Positions 1-11,359 of a DNA stretch of 64,000 nt are shown piece by piece. A program made the position numbers and the translations under genes. The notes under the pieces were generated by a model. It made no database searches and was not told the origin of the DNA. It worked only from the letters and a program-made list of their open reading frames with translations. Positions within the stretch are counted from its first letter, which is position 1, and the number at the start of each line of letters is the position of its first letter. The stretch covers positions 59,528,338 to 59,592,337 of the forward strand of contig NC_087064.1 in assembly GCF_963678635.1 (NCBI RefSeq). Reading direction: 5' to 3'. This DNA comes from Symsagittifera roscoffensis (lineage: Eukaryota; Xenacoelomorpha; Acoela; Convolutidae).

Positions 1-772
1 GACAAGAAACCTACCTTGGTGTAACGAATCAGACTTTCTGGAAGCCAAAAACATCGATTTCCAAGTTACGATTAGAATAGTTGAAAAATTAGCTTAAAAA
101 TACTCGATTAACAACAGTCAAGATTGGAAAACTTGCCAAAATTTCCATGAGTGGGGATACTATTTACATCTTGACAAGATCTTTGATCCCATATATTTTT
201 GGTGAAATTACGTTAACCTTACGTAGACTATCCATGATTCAGGTCTATGATTTTCTGGAGGGGGAGGGGCGGATTTTTGACTTCGAAAACCTATTTAATT
301 CAACTTCGCAGTAGGTGTCGTACTGACGTGTTTTTCTTGTCTTTAGGAAGCTTTAATTATTAAGTGCTACGAAAATCAAAAATATGGATGGGAGCAATAA
401 ACAGAGTGGTCTCAGAGAAGGTGTCTTAAAATTGAGCTATACGGGCTAATCAAAATAGCAACTAACTTTAAGAAACCCCAATATCATAATTGAAAGCTCG
501 AATCTTACTGCAATATGATAGGTCAAAAATTCTGCGTAGTAATTTCCCTTTATTGAACGCAGGGGTTGTTGAGTAGATCCGACGAACTTAATATTTGGTT
601 GCTCGTTAAATTTGTTTTTCGGCTCTAAATTTTTCTGCTCTTAGACCATTCTGCTCATTGCCTGGCCACCATAAAATGTAGATAACGAACATATTTGCTT
701 TAGAAGTATTTGTAGTTTCAGGAAAGTACGCATTATACTGCTTGTTCATAGAAATAAGTGATTTTGATCAAG
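1..772. other. Upstream sequence, no gene seen
   Basis: AT-rich non-coding sequence ahead of gene 1. No long reading frame, RNA gene or clear repeat is visible. The promoter of gene 1 should lie here, but I cannot point to a convincing TATA box or initiator. Confidence 0.4.
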
Positions 773-837
773 ATGGTTGGCTCGAATAATTATTGGTCCA
801 CTTCTTGTGCTTCTGCGTTTCTGATGCTTGTGTGCTG
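773..837 (+). CDS. Gene 1 exon 1 (signal peptide)
   Basis: Starts ATGGTTGGC and encodes a short leader with hydrophobic core ASAFLMLVC. It ends in phase 2 at TG|GTAAGA, a strong donor. The core resembles ILMLL/FLMLL in the signal-peptide exons at 27229 and 32564, which have the same phase. That shared design is why I attach it to the exons 4 kb downstream. Confidence 0.55.
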
Positions 838-3800
838 GTAAGAAACAACAGCTTCATTTTCTTCTGCTTAATTATGATGTTAGCTTCACACACGCCAATT
901 GTGAAAAAAAGGTCCGGTACTCGCATTTAACATCAATCATAATAAAGTTCAAAAAATTAGGCCCGGAATAGAAGTTTCCAGCTGGTATTGTCAAAAATTT
1001 CAAATCACTTGATATTTTATAGATAGACAAAAACCAAAAATCGAAATTTCAAATATCTTCAGGGCTTTTAAATTTAGAATGCTTGCAGGTTCCAGCATGG
1101 AAGTATGATAGTTGATTCGGTTACCTGAAATTTAGATGGGTTAATGGAGAAAAAATATACGCGCCCTGAAATCTATTTAAACTGATGTTGCGTTGTTCTT
1201 TTTCATTTCTAAACTTCCCATATAATAACTGGGTCACATTTTATGCTCAGCTTTTGGCAATCAAAATGTCTTCTATAAAAATATTAAAAATATTACGTCC
1301 ACCGCGGAATCAAAAAATCTTTGGTTGTTTTGTTTTCTAGTCTAGTGCAAAAATTAGAAAACTTCTGGGATCATGGCAAGTGTATACATTTTTTGTGTCT
1401 GTTTGTTTTAGGGAAAAAATATGTCTAGTTGAATAGATCGCAGTCTTCAATTCATGTGTTGAAGTAATTGAGTAATATTTTTTTCCGTTTTCTGATATGA
1501 TTAGTTTGCTCTCGATTTACTAATAAATCAGTTTTTTGACCCCATATTTTGACCCCTATTTTTAGATATTAAATAGGTATGTTAGTAGCATGTGCAAATA
1601 TTGAAATTGAAGTGACTATATTCTGCATCATAGTCCTCAAGTTTGATACATGCACTACTCAAATAGTTCTCAAAATTACCACCCATTATAACATATTATC
1701 GGTCTTCTTTCTATGCAGCAATTTGAGTGATTTATATTCAAATTGTTGCTTAAAAACAAAACGTTCAACCCCAAATACTTCATACATTTAAACGTTTAAA
1801 ACCAAAGTTTTACTTTTTGAATTTTGTTTGATGCATGCGAGCACAAATGCAAACGAGATTTGTGGACTTGGTATCTCAAACAGTGGCGTGCATAGGATTT
1901 TTTTGACAAAACTGGGGGTTTTTGAATGAAAACTGCTAGGTTTTGTGGGTAGGTAAGTTCAAATTTTCGAAGCTGTATCGCTTATTCCTTTGTCGATCAA
2001 GCAAAGTTATCTTGCAATATTTTGCAAGATTCTTGCAAATGAGATTTATCTTGCGAGATCTCGCAAGATAGAAGTTATCTTGCGAAAACTCGCTCGAGTA
2101 TTGAAAGAGAGATGATATGTTGCAAGTATCCTGCAAAATTCTTGCAATATTACCAACTTAAAAATTATTTCATAAAAAGATTTTTGGACTACTAGAAAAA
2201 GAGGAGGGCCTATTTGATTAAAAAATTTAAAAAAAAAACAGCGATCGCCATCGATGAATTATCGATGCTCATCGCCACAATAGTAAATTTTATCGATAAA
2301 TAATCGCTAGTTTTGCTAATTTTCAGCGATGAAGCAGCAATGAAAACTTATCAAAATGAGCACAAATAGAATACTACCACGGTTCGCTCCCGCAACATCT
2401 GCGCAACCAATCTTTAGTTAAACTCAAGTTAAAGGGTTTATCAACTCACACTCTCATTTGAAAGCTTTTAGATTGTGTTTGAAAAAGTTTAAGCGCTGGC
2501 TTTCTACGGAATCATTAATGAAATAGCTATGAAATATCGCAAGCTATGCAAAAACTCTGAATTACACATCAATCAGCGCTGGGATATAGCTATCACTGGG
2601 ATACTACAGAAAAAGCGCTAATTAACGGTGGGACTTCAACCGGATAAATTATAAAATTTTCCACATAATTCCTTGATTTCGATTTTCATAGTGTAGATAA
2701 GTTTCAGGCTGTTGTTATAATTTATGCATGTCGAAAAAAAAACCTAAATATTTTGTAGTTTTTCTTGGAGTTTTTCTCTAGCTCTGCATTTCTAATTAAA
2801 AGATAAAAAGTAATTTTTGTTTATTTAAACCATAATTTTGATCAATTGTATCAATTAGTTTGAGATATTTTGTTTCTTGCAGTCACATAGATACTTTTAT
2901 TTTCTTTTATGGGTTTTTATAAATAGATTAAGTTTACTGATAATGTTTCTTTCTTCCACGAATGCTGTAGGTAATCTTTGCGCATAAAACTAATTTAACA
3001 TACATATTCTCAAATTTTTAGAGATTTTGCTAGACAATAAACTATGTAGAAAGGAGGTTAATTTGTAAGATCTTACAAGAATCTTGTAAGATAACACTCT
3101 TTGATAAACTAGGGATTAGAATGACTATATTGGCCAATAATGCATTCAGCAACATTTTTTAGGATATCGATGCTATTTATTATCATTTAGACCAAAAATT
3201 GCTTTTTTGGGTTCCCTTCCTTTCAAAAAAAGAGATGTAAATTGGTAACGAATGCAAATTTGGACTCATTTTTGCACTTTTTTTGATGGTGGAAAGTAGC
3301 AAGTAATGAGCATTCAATATGCTTTACTATTTGTTTCATCTTCTCCCTTGAAGCCAGTAGCAGTTTCAGACAACCAAACGAATTCAAAGGAAACGGGTAG
3401 CAAAGAGTATCCTTATAACTTGGTGTGCAAAATAATTTAGTAGATTTAAGACATCAAGAAGGTACTCTTTGTTGAAGGCCTTTTAAATTGGTTTTGAAAT
3501 ATTTTTTTTGACGAGTAAATTTCAACAAACTTAAGTGACCGGTGATTTACACTGTACACGGATGTTTTGTAAACGCTTTTTTTGTTGATCATTGCAAGGT
3601 ATAATAGTTGAACTTTTTTGACAAAAATTCAAACCTGATAAATAATTAGGGTTCAATAAATTTCAAAAATACTTAATTTGCTTCATATATATATATATAT
3701 TGAAAAGCACCATTATTTACCTAAAAAGCATCAAAATAGACACTAAATTTGTGGTGAGCGCGCGTCGAAAAAAAAATTTTTTCTACGAAAGTTCGCCTGT

Positions 3801-6800
3801 GGTGCAGAAAGTTTTTGTCAAATTAGAACCATTATAGTAATTTTGGAAAGCTTGGAAAATAAATTTCAGGACATTGGTGATTTTTTGCGAGTCCTCTATT
3901 TATGCACATTGCAACGTTTGGTCAAATAATTGCTCATTTTTGACCAGCACTCTTTCCTCAAAGATATTCGATATTGGCGTTGGAGCTGAAGGAAAAATAC
4001 AAAGATCTTTCGGCCACAAATGCTTGCACTTGAAAAGTCCCCTGCCTATAACTACATCTTTTGTTTCGAATTCCCATTAAGTAATTTTCCTACTTATCTT
4101 GAGCCAATGCAGACTCTTTTTTGCTATTACAAATATGAGGAAATGTGCCGAAAGCGCTCTTTCTTGGTGCTTTCTGAAAGTATTTTACTCACGCTCTCCC
4201 AATCAAACTGAGAATAGCTTAAGGTTATCTTAGACAAACTCTAGGCTCTGTTTCTCTCTCCTCGCACCAGCAACAACAATTTGAAACCAAGTGTTTTCTC
4301 CATATTGGAGAAGAAGACTACATATGGTTAGATGAGTCTTATGCACTAAACGGCCCAAAATCAATTTTTACACATCTCTTGAACTGAAACTAATGTGGTT
4401 CATTCTGATTGGCTAATAAACTCCGGCATTTCAAGGAAAATTTCAAGCAGAAATTTTTTTTAGCCGAAATGATAAACAGTAAAATTTTGGCTTTGCCATG
4501 CCAGTTTACTTATATTTTTTGTGTGTGCAAAGATTTACCGGTGACTCAAAAATAATTTGATTGTTTTACAAAGTTTCTCTTTTCGGTAATTTCGGCTATT
4601 ATTTTTGTCTGCGGAATTGATCGAAATGCCTGACCGCGTTGCTTGAGTTTGATTGGTTAAAATTAGCCAATCAGATTCGATCGCGTATATTTCAGCTTAA
4701 GATATATAAAACTTGATTTTGGACCGTTTAGTGCATAAGACCCGTTTGTCAGCATCCATTGTTCAATAAAATTGGACCTTGCGAACCAAAGCAAAAACTA
4801 CACAGGAGGAGGAGGAAAAAGAGCCAAACTCTAGAGTTTCTCAGCAAAAAGGATGTCGTTAAGAAAGTTTCATGTGTAGGAATTATGACGGTCTTCATTG
4901 GAGCTCCAGTTCTACTTCTAATGTAGACCAAAACTGTTATAGACCAAATTTGTTTCCAATTTGTTACAGCTTTGGGGCAGATGGAGAGGATCAGGATTTT
5001 GTTGAGGATGGGACCTTTTTCTGTGTGAATTGTGCGGAGGGGGTAGAGTGCTGCAGTGGGGTGATGGGACTTCCCTTCTGTTGTGACCCTTCCCTCTATG
5101 CCGTTCAGAAGGTCATGTGGGCTGCTTCTGGTGAGAATGTGTAAAATTTTTCGAATCTTTAAAAAAAATTTTGCACAATGTTGAGACTTTCGATTGATTT
5201 GATACAATGAGCAGATTTGATACAATGAGGAAAAAAAATGAGCAATCCGAATTTCTGTGGTAAACCAACATGAAATACTTTTTTCAATGTAAAAGAATTG
5301 CTGGTCTAATTGGTGTCTTTGGTACTTGTTTAGAAGTACGGTCCCGTTTTAAATCTCATTTCGTAGTATGGTCCCATAGAACCACCAATGGTCCCATCGG
5401 AAAGTCAGAAAAATTTTTTTAAAGGTAGTTCCTAAGTTTTGCCAGTGGATTGATCTTTTTGATAATTTCAAAGAGAACTTTAGTGGCAAATCTAACAAAG
5501 AAATGTGTACAAGTTTTCGTTTTGTTTTCATCCACGTTTAGTACTCTAAGTATATTTCAAGCGGTCTGGCTGGACCACACTTGTAAACTTGGGACTCGTC
5601 AAAAACAGTGAGACCATACTTCATAACGAGTACCGTGCATTTTTTTTAAATTAGGAAGATCAAGTACATGCAAAAAAAATAATATCAATAACCGCGAAGC
5701 TAATAACAAACTAATAAAAGGGGACACATTTGATTTTTTAAATTTTGTTTTTGGTAATACTAACTTTGATGTGGCGACTCCTTGTTACTTGCCCAGCACC
5801 TGGGCATCCTCGTTTTTAACTTCCCTACCAGGTTGTATTATTAAGCGAATATAACTCTTAATCCGTGAATTTGTTTATCGAAACTTGAGTTGATTTACGG
5901 TAAATATACTCTGCTACTCGGTTCAATAAAACCGTGAAGCGACATTTCGTAACAAGCGACAACTCGTAACAGTAGATTAAGCGGTTAAGACTGATTCACG
6001 CACACTATTCTTCTCGAGCCGGATATATGCGTAGCGGAGCGAAGCGGAGTAAGCGTATTCTACTTGTCAATGCCTTGTTACGAATTGTCGTTTGTTACGA
6101 ATTGTCGTTTGTTACGATTTGTCGCACTACCCTAAAAAACAGCAGTTTTGCTGTCAGACTTTAAGATACGATAACATTGTTTTCTCAGGTTTTTTGTGCT
6201 TTTTTAAGAAATTAATTTTTCCGCAAGAATCCGCAAGAAAATTTCGAAAAAGTTTGAAAAAGTTCGACTCCAACTTTCTCAAATTTTCTGTCTTTAGTGG
6301 TAGAAAAACTCTCACTGGGCGGCCATTTGGTCACATGCCAATCTAACGACGATTGTCCTACTATTGGAGGGGCGCTTCTCAAAATGGTGGATGACAATGC
6401 GGGTGGGGACTACTGTTGTCCATTGGAGAACATGTGTTGCCCATTTGGGAAGTATTTGGAGGAGAACTACTGTATGCTGAGTTATTCCTTCGGGGGACCC
6501 GCCATTTTCAGGTTCGATGTACTCTTATTGCTATGATAAGAGAAAGCATGCGGTATGCATACGAAGTGAATCCAATGCAATTCCAGATCTAAGCAATTCT
6601 CCTGCACCACTATAAATATATAAAAGTATTTAAATATTTGGTTTCATTCTATTTCCTAGAAAACAAGAATGTTTAATTAAAAGCCCAGCTGAGATTACAT
6701 GGATCTCAAACAAAGGATGTAAATATCTTGGCCATATCGAATAATCCTTTAATTTTTATGCATTTAGCCTTGTATGGGCCCTCAATTAAACAGATTGTTT

Positions 6801-7638
6801 GTTTTCTAGGAAATTAAGTGAAATCAAATACTTAAACAACTAGAAAATTGCCTTAATATCGTTTATATAGGATTCGGGGCCCTGTCTCGCCTGAGGGACC
6901 GAATGAGAGGAAGTTTTGAATGAGCGAAAATTCTCAGCCCTTCAACGCCCTTTAAATTGCGCAAAGCTGACTAAAGTGATTGCATATTTTTTTCGAAATT
7001 TTCAAAATTTCGAAAAAAAGACGCAATCAGTTCATTCAATTTTGAACAGTTTTGAACAAAGGCTATGGTGTGACCATCGAATTCAATGCAATTGGGAGAT
7101 TCTCTCAAGCCCCAAGGACGGAATGCGTCAAAATTTTGTCAATCATCAAAGCTCAGTATTCAAGTTGATTTCTGAGTTTTGTTGGTAGACAAAATTTTTC
7201 CGCATTCGGTCAATGGGGCTTGAGAGATTCTACCAATTGCATTGAATTCGATTGTCACACCATCTGCGAATTCGTAAATATTTTTATAGGGACTACATTT
7301 TAACTGCCTAAATGTAGCCTACTGTTCAATTGCGATACCTTAATTTTCTTACTGACTTCCGGTATTTTGATTTGGACCATTTTGGTGTACCGCTCCCATA
7401 ACGTGTTAATTTTCTCAGCATCTTCCTGGCGATGGTGAGTTTCTGTCTCTGCTGTGTCTGCTGCTGTCGCATGTGCAGTAAGAGAAGACAAAAAAATGCA
7501 GAGATAATTGTCATGAGACAAGATGGATCCACAGCTGGAGTCGCCTTGCAGGGAACATCGACAGTAGTGCCAGGAATTTTGTCAGATGGTCTTCCTCCGT
7601 ACCAGAAGCTACACAATGCTGAAGACGTTGGTGTCTAG
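773..7638 (+). CDS. Gene 1: Cys-rich single-pass membrane protein, Shisa/STMC6-like, four exons
   Basis: Exons 773-837, 4970-5130, 6298-6511 and 7419-7638 join in frame to 660 nt, about 219 residues. Intron phases are 2, 1, 2 and every junction is GT-AG. Residues 1-22 form a weak signal peptide. Two Cys-rich ectodomain blocks follow: CVNC then ECC-x8-CC, and C-x5-C then YCC-x5-CC plus one extra Cys (NYC). The helix starts near PAIFSIFLAMVSF and runs into a Cys-dense juxtamembrane stretch (CLCCVCCCRMC), a candidate for palmitoylation, then basic KRRQK. The tail ends DGLPPYQKLHNAEDVGV, with a YQKL (YxxPhi) endocytic signal. Family knowledge: STMC6 proteins (Shisa, CYYR1, VOPP1, WBP1) share paired CC motifs, one helix and a short tail with Tyr/Pro motifs, and act as membrane-trafficking adaptors. 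Membership here is inferred from pattern only. The first exon is the weakest part: intron 1 is 4.1 kb. An alternative start at 4872 would give a protein without a signal peptide. Confidence 0.72.
838..4335. other. Intron 1 of gene 1 (first 3.5 kb)
   Basis: No coding exon recognised. It holds an AT dinucleotide run near 3687-3700, a cluster of ATCGAT-type sites at 2240-2305, and the TCTTGC palindromes listed separately. Short open frames here look random. Confidence 0.4.
2010..2150. repeat. Cluster of TCTTGC(A/G)AGA palindromes
   Basis: The decamer TCTTGCAAGA and close variants recur several times in about 140 bases. At 2047-2070 two arms (TATCTTGCGAGA and its complement) form a perfect 24-base palindrome with no spacer. 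A related pair with TA in place of GC lies at 3066-3092. Function unknown. Confidence 0.6.
4336..4742. mobile_element. Foldback/MITE-like element in intron 1 of gene 1
   Basis: Imperfect inverted repeats of at least 60 bases bound the element. The left end begins GTCTTATGCACTAAACGG (4336) and the right end is its complement, finishing at 4742. Similarity continues inward to a second matched block, TGATTGGCTAA (about 4405) against TTAGCCAATCA (about 4661). No reading frame inside. I could not find a target-site duplication. Confidence 0.65.
4970..5130 (+). CDS. Gene 1 exon 2 (first Cys-rich block)
   Basis: Acceptor TTGTTACAG before position 4970 and donor CTG|GTGAGA after 5130. Encodes an acidic linker (GADGEDQDFVED), then FFCVNC, VECCSGVMGLPFCC and DPSLYAVQKVMWAAS. 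The same block recurs at 19424-19602 and 49536-49720 with matching acceptor and donor positions. Confidence 0.8.
5240..5920. repeat. Intron 2 segment duplicated at 25985-26265
   Basis: Ordered matches link this stretch to the region just upstream of the segmental duplication: a block with ATTGGTGTCTTT, then a block with CCCTCGTTTTTAA and TTCCCTACCA, then TTGTATTATTAA, ending in AATATACTCT. The second copy is shorter. This suggests the 26-kb region once derived from a gene of the same family. Confidence 0.55.
5939..6125. mobile_element. Short foldback element in intron 2 of gene 1
   Basis: The left arm 5939-5971 (GCGACATTTCGTAACAAG...) is complementary to the right arm 6076-6125. The right arm carries an extra tandem copy of an 18-base unit, TGTTACGAATTGTCGTTT. 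The centre has a repeated GCGGAGCGAAGCGGAG motif. About 187 bp, non-coding. Confidence 0.6.
6298..6511 (+). CDS. Gene 1 exon 3 (second Cys-rich block)
   Basis: Acceptor TGTCTTTAG; donor CAG|GTTCGA. Encodes GGHLVTCQSNDDC, then GGDYCCPLENMCCPFGKY and the start of the membrane segment FGGPAIF. It is 214 nt, exactly the length of the matching exon of copy 3. Here the donor is a normal GT, whereas copies 2 and 3 have GC at the same place. Confidence 0.82.
7065..7263. mobile_element. Hairpin MITE in intron 3 of gene 1
   Basis: About 49 bases at each end are near-perfect inverted repeats, beginning ATGGTGTGACCATCGAATTC on the left and ending in the near-complement on the right. Pairing continues into the centre, so most of the 199 bases could form one hairpin. 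No coding capacity. Confidence 0.65.
7419..7638 (+). CDS. Gene 1 exon 4 (membrane helix and tail)
   Basis: Acceptor TTTTCTCAG, stop TAG at 7636-7638. Encodes the rest of the helix, a Cys-rich and then basic juxtamembrane region, and the tail with PPYQKL. No AATAAA is seen close behind the stop. Confidence 0.82.
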
Positions 7639-9494
7639 CAATTGTTAAAAAGAGTTTGGGCCTGAAAGTCGAAAAGAAACTCGACTTGAATCTTATAATC
7701 ACGCTTCTGGTTTAACTTACCCGGATATAATCTGAGCTTGATGTATACTCTAAAAAATATATAAGATTAATTTGATGTTCAAGCAACTACTGTTGCCATA
7801 TGTAATCATGACCAGAGTTTGTTTCGAGTATGGGGTGTGTATCATATATGTGTTTAATGAATATTGCACCATATGAGTTAACTGCAATTTTTCTTTAAAG
7901 CCATTATAATGTGGGTTGAAATTAGTGGGTTGTACTAGAAAACCATTAATCAAATTTTTTTGTTTTGTTCTGACTCTCAATTAAAAAACTTATTTGGAAA
8001 TTGCTATTATTCCAAAAAATTTCAATGGTTTAAAAAACTCTGACATATAAGGTTTATAATCAACAATTCTGGTGACTGAAAAGGTTCTCGGTTTAATTGA
8101 TGAAATTTTATGAAAAATAAGTCTTCCGATAGGAAAACGGAGATAAATACAAAACTATAAAAATAATCCCCCGAAATCAGATTCATTCTTTTTATCGAAT
8201 CTTTGGTCCTGAAAAAGAGCTTACTGAGGACCATAAACTAATTTTTGCAGCCACAAACTATTTTCAGTTAAATTGAAAGTTTTTGTTCTATTGGCTCTTG
8301 CTTACTCTGTTTTATTGCTCTAAATTGGACTGAATAGCAAAACCGTGCTGAACCGGCTTTTCTTGATACAAAAATAGGAAAGAAAGTCGAGAAAGAAACT
8401 CAACTTGATTATAACAATTCTACTTTAAAATTAACCCTGTAGAATTTAAAACATTTGATGTATTCTCTATAAAAAGTTATGGGGTTAATTTGAGGTTCAA
8501 GCAACCATTGTTGCCAGATGTAAAAACTTGCTATTGTTGAGTTTTCATTAAATTGATGTTTTTCCTAAAAAAAACTTTCAAGAGTTTTTGAAATGCCTTC
8601 ACCATAAGAATTTAAAACATTTGATGTATTCTCTATAAAAAGTTATGGGGTTAATTTGAGGTTCAAGCAACCATTGTTGCCAGATGTAAAAACTTGCTAT
8701 TGTTGAGTTTTCATTAAATTGATGTTTTTCCTAAAACAAACTTTCAAGAGTTTTTAAAATGCCTTCACCATAAAATGCTTTCACCATTACTTCAATAAAA
8801 GATGATACTCAATGTAGTATTAGTTCTTTCGATGTGTAAATTGAATGTTACCCCCAAAAAATCAGAGTTTTTATTATACTTTTTCGAACTTTTGGTCCTA
8901 AGATAGCGCTTATAGAAACCTCATAAACTAGTTTCTTTTTAAAGCAAAACACTTTTTTTGCTGAATTCTTTTCTTGTTGCTGTTTTCGTACTCTGCTTTT
9001 TGCATTTACTCTCACTAAATCGCAAAAATGCACGCCCTGTTTTTCTCGAGACAAAAAATGGAATCTTGACTGCAGTAACAATGATGAAGACCTGAAATCC
9101 ACTTGAATTTTAGTTGAGTTCACATATCTTTCCTAAAAAATTGTGATGTAAAAAAAACAAGTAATACTAAGTTTTTTCGTCTCTTCTTGGCGGATAAATA
9201 ATTATATATTTTTAACTAATTTCTATTACAAAAGTAGGAAATTTTTGGGTTTCTTTCCATTGTGGCCCCCAGTCTAGTAACTTAAAAATTCATAGTCATG
9301 AATAATCAAACTGTGTATCTTCGTTTTATTCCGGAACAATGCGACAAATTTTTGTGGTAAAGGCAGTTTTTCAAAAATAGTTTCACTTGTGGATTTTGAA
9401 GACATGTGTAGAAGTTATACTGCTCAAAATGCTAGCTCGAACAGCAAAATTTGCGGAAATCAGAACAGTATGCGGAATCCAACAACAAATAACA
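7639..9494. other. 3' flank of gene 1 with local duplications
   Basis: No gene seen. 7660-7805 matches 8377-8530 in order (AAGAAACTC, TTGATGTAT, GGTTCAAGCAAC). A second pair links 8166-8250 with 8850-8945 (TTTGGTCCT and CATAAACTA). The region appears to have been built by repeated short duplications of the gene's downstream sequence. Confidence 0.5.
8441..8773. repeat. Direct tandem duplication, 166-bp unit, two copies
   Basis: The units begin AGAATTTAAAACATTTGATG at 8441 and again at 8607. The two copies differ at only a few bases (for example AAAAAAAAC versus AAAACAAAC), so the duplication is recent. Non-coding. Confidence 0.85.
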
Positions 9495-9495
9495 A

Positions 9496-9590
9496 ACAGG
9501 ACTGCTCGTATGAGGGCGAAGCCCTGAAAATTCCAACTGCGTTTTAAGGTCTATAAAATTGTAAAAACATGAAAAAACTAAATGTATTAA
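9496..9590 (-). repeat. R1 terminal fragment
   Basis: Reversed end of the R1 repeat family: GGACTGCTCGTATGAGGGC, then the hairpin, then TTTTAAGGTCTAT. The stem is one base short of consensus. Confidence 0.6.
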
Positions 9591-9730
9591 AAAAATGAAT
9601 TTTGAGATTTTTGTGAAAATCATCGCCCCGAACGCCATATAAAGTAAAAAGTGATAAATTTCGCTATTAGTAACGATTAATTATGGCAAATAAACTTTCT
9701 TAAATGATTTAGAACGATTTCAATTTGGAA

Positions 9731-9800
9731 CGAGGAGGCACTTAGCATAGTGGTAAGGCGTTCACTTTAAAATCGTCAGGTCGTGTATTCGAGCGCATGC
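9731..9800 (+). repeat. tRNA-like (SINE head or tRNA relic)
   Basis: TTAGCATAGTGGTAAGG fits an A box and GGTCGTGTATTCGAGC a degraded B box, 30-40 bases apart as in a tRNA. The acceptor stem and T stem do not pair well, so this is not a functional tRNA. A tRNA-derived SINE head is the better reading. Confidence 0.45.
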
Positions 9801-10049
9801 CATGACAATGATAGTGTGTAAGGACGAGCTCTCACATGACCTCTAGCTTCAAGTCTACCACAGTTTGACCAATTTCGGCTGCAATAGTACCATGTGAAAC
9901 TTCTAGACGCAAAAAAGAACGTCCTTGAAACGCGAAAAAAGCTTCGCTCAACAAATTAAGTCTAGAATGTGGGGAGATAACACAAGTGGACATGAATTTT
10001 AAGGCCTACTGATAGCTCCTCTGCGATTTGCAGCAGGAACTACATTACT

Positions 10050-10556
10050 ATTATTCTCATTTTCGAAACGAAAGTTGCCGAATATTTGCGCCCGTGGTGG
10101 GTTTTTTTTCTCAGACTTTTTAACTAGCCATTTTAACAGAATTGTTTTACATCATTCGAAAGCTATTGTTGTCCTGAGCTAAAATTTTAAAAAACTTTTT
10201 ACTTGTGATCAATTTTTGTAAATATATGGTGGTTTGAAGATTGCCATTTTGGCCAATTTGAGGCAATTAACGCGCGATATATTTCGGGCTGTTAACGCGT
10301 AAGCAGTGATTTAATCAGTCGTAGAAATCGTTCCACATTAGTTCAAGGAAGCTTATATGCCATAATTGAATTGTTAATAGGAGCAAAAATTTTTATGGCG
10401 TGTGGCAGATATTTCACTACAAAAAGTCTCAATGTAAAAAAAAAATTTTAACTACATTTAAATTTTTCATGCTTCTACATTTAAATTTTCCATAGACCTT
10501 AAAAGGCAGTCGGATTGTTCAGGGATTTGCCCTGATACGAGCAGTCTTGTTAATAA
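10050..10556 (+). mobile_element. R1 repeat copy (about 0.5 kb), hairpin-ended
   Basis: Reference copy of R1. Order of landmarks: TTTCGAAACGAAAGT at the start, GTGGTGGGTTTTTTTT, TTTTTAACTAGCCATTTT, TTGTTGTCCTGAGCT, ATTGCCATTTTGGCCAATTT, TTAACGCGCGATATATTTCG, TATGGCGTGTGG, then CCTTAAAAGGCAGTCGGA. It ends with the hairpin and TACGAGCAGTCTTGTT. No open reading frame. Confidence 0.7.
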
Positions 10557-10568
10557 TAATATTGTTAT

Positions 10569-10830
10569 TTCTAAGAAGTGTTAAATCTCCGCTTACACGT
10601 TAATAGCGCGTTAATTGCTCCAAATTAGCCAAAATGGCAAATTTCAAACCCTCATAACTTTACAAAAATGAATCACATGGAAAATTTTTTCAAAAATTAA
10701 GCTCGGGGCGCAGGGCAACAAACCATTTTGAATGATAAAAAATTTTTTGGCGAAAACGTCCAGTTAACAAGTCGAAATTTGTCTGAAAAAAACCACCCCG
10801 AGCTCAAATATTTTGTCACTTTCGTTACGA
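10569..10830 (-). mobile_element. R1 repeat, inverted partial copy
   Basis: Reversed R1 with the hairpin end missing: TTAATAGCGCGTTAATTGC, AGCCAAAATGGCAA, CTCATAACTTTAC, AAAACCACCCCGAGCTC. It lies almost head-to-head with the copy ending at 10556, making a large imperfect inverted repeat. Confidence 0.65.
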
Positions 10831-11359
10831 AAATCGAAACAACAATTGCTAAAGCAGAATTAAAATTAGCTTATGGTGTAGTCGGAATCTGCATCTCAAG
10901 CGGTTTTCTGTAACATTACAATATATACTCAAGGGAGATTACATGGGCTATCACGGTTGGTATCCATTAACTAACAGGTTAGGGCTCAATGCGCTCGAAA
11001 ATTGGGGAAACAGTGGTATTGACCAAAAAACAATAAGAAGGAAAAAACTAAAACGAAAACTACGAAAACAAGCTATACACAATTATCAAAATGTGGTAAT
11101 TTATTTCTGTTCCAACATTTGATTTCAAATTTTATCATTTAAATTCAGATTTGATTATGTTTGTTTTTTGAATTACATATCTCAAGTAAGGACTAATAGT
11201 TGAGATCAAGATTAACAAATGCTGAGATTAATTGGCGTTTTTTTTTCATACGCTGAGTTCTGGTATTTATCTCAATGCGGATCGTTTTAATCCGACTCAT
11301 CGTAGACGCCGATTTGTATCATTCCGACTTATCCTAATTCCTAGTCGGTGTTACTCTTG

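Noticed and set aside
4749-5225. 158-codon open frame on the minus strand
   Set aside because: It is the shadow of gene 1 exon 2, which is supported by homology to two other copies and by splice sites.
9731-9800. Functional tRNA gene
   Set aside because: A and B boxes are suggestive, but the acceptor and T stems do not pair, so only a relic or SINE head can be claimed.
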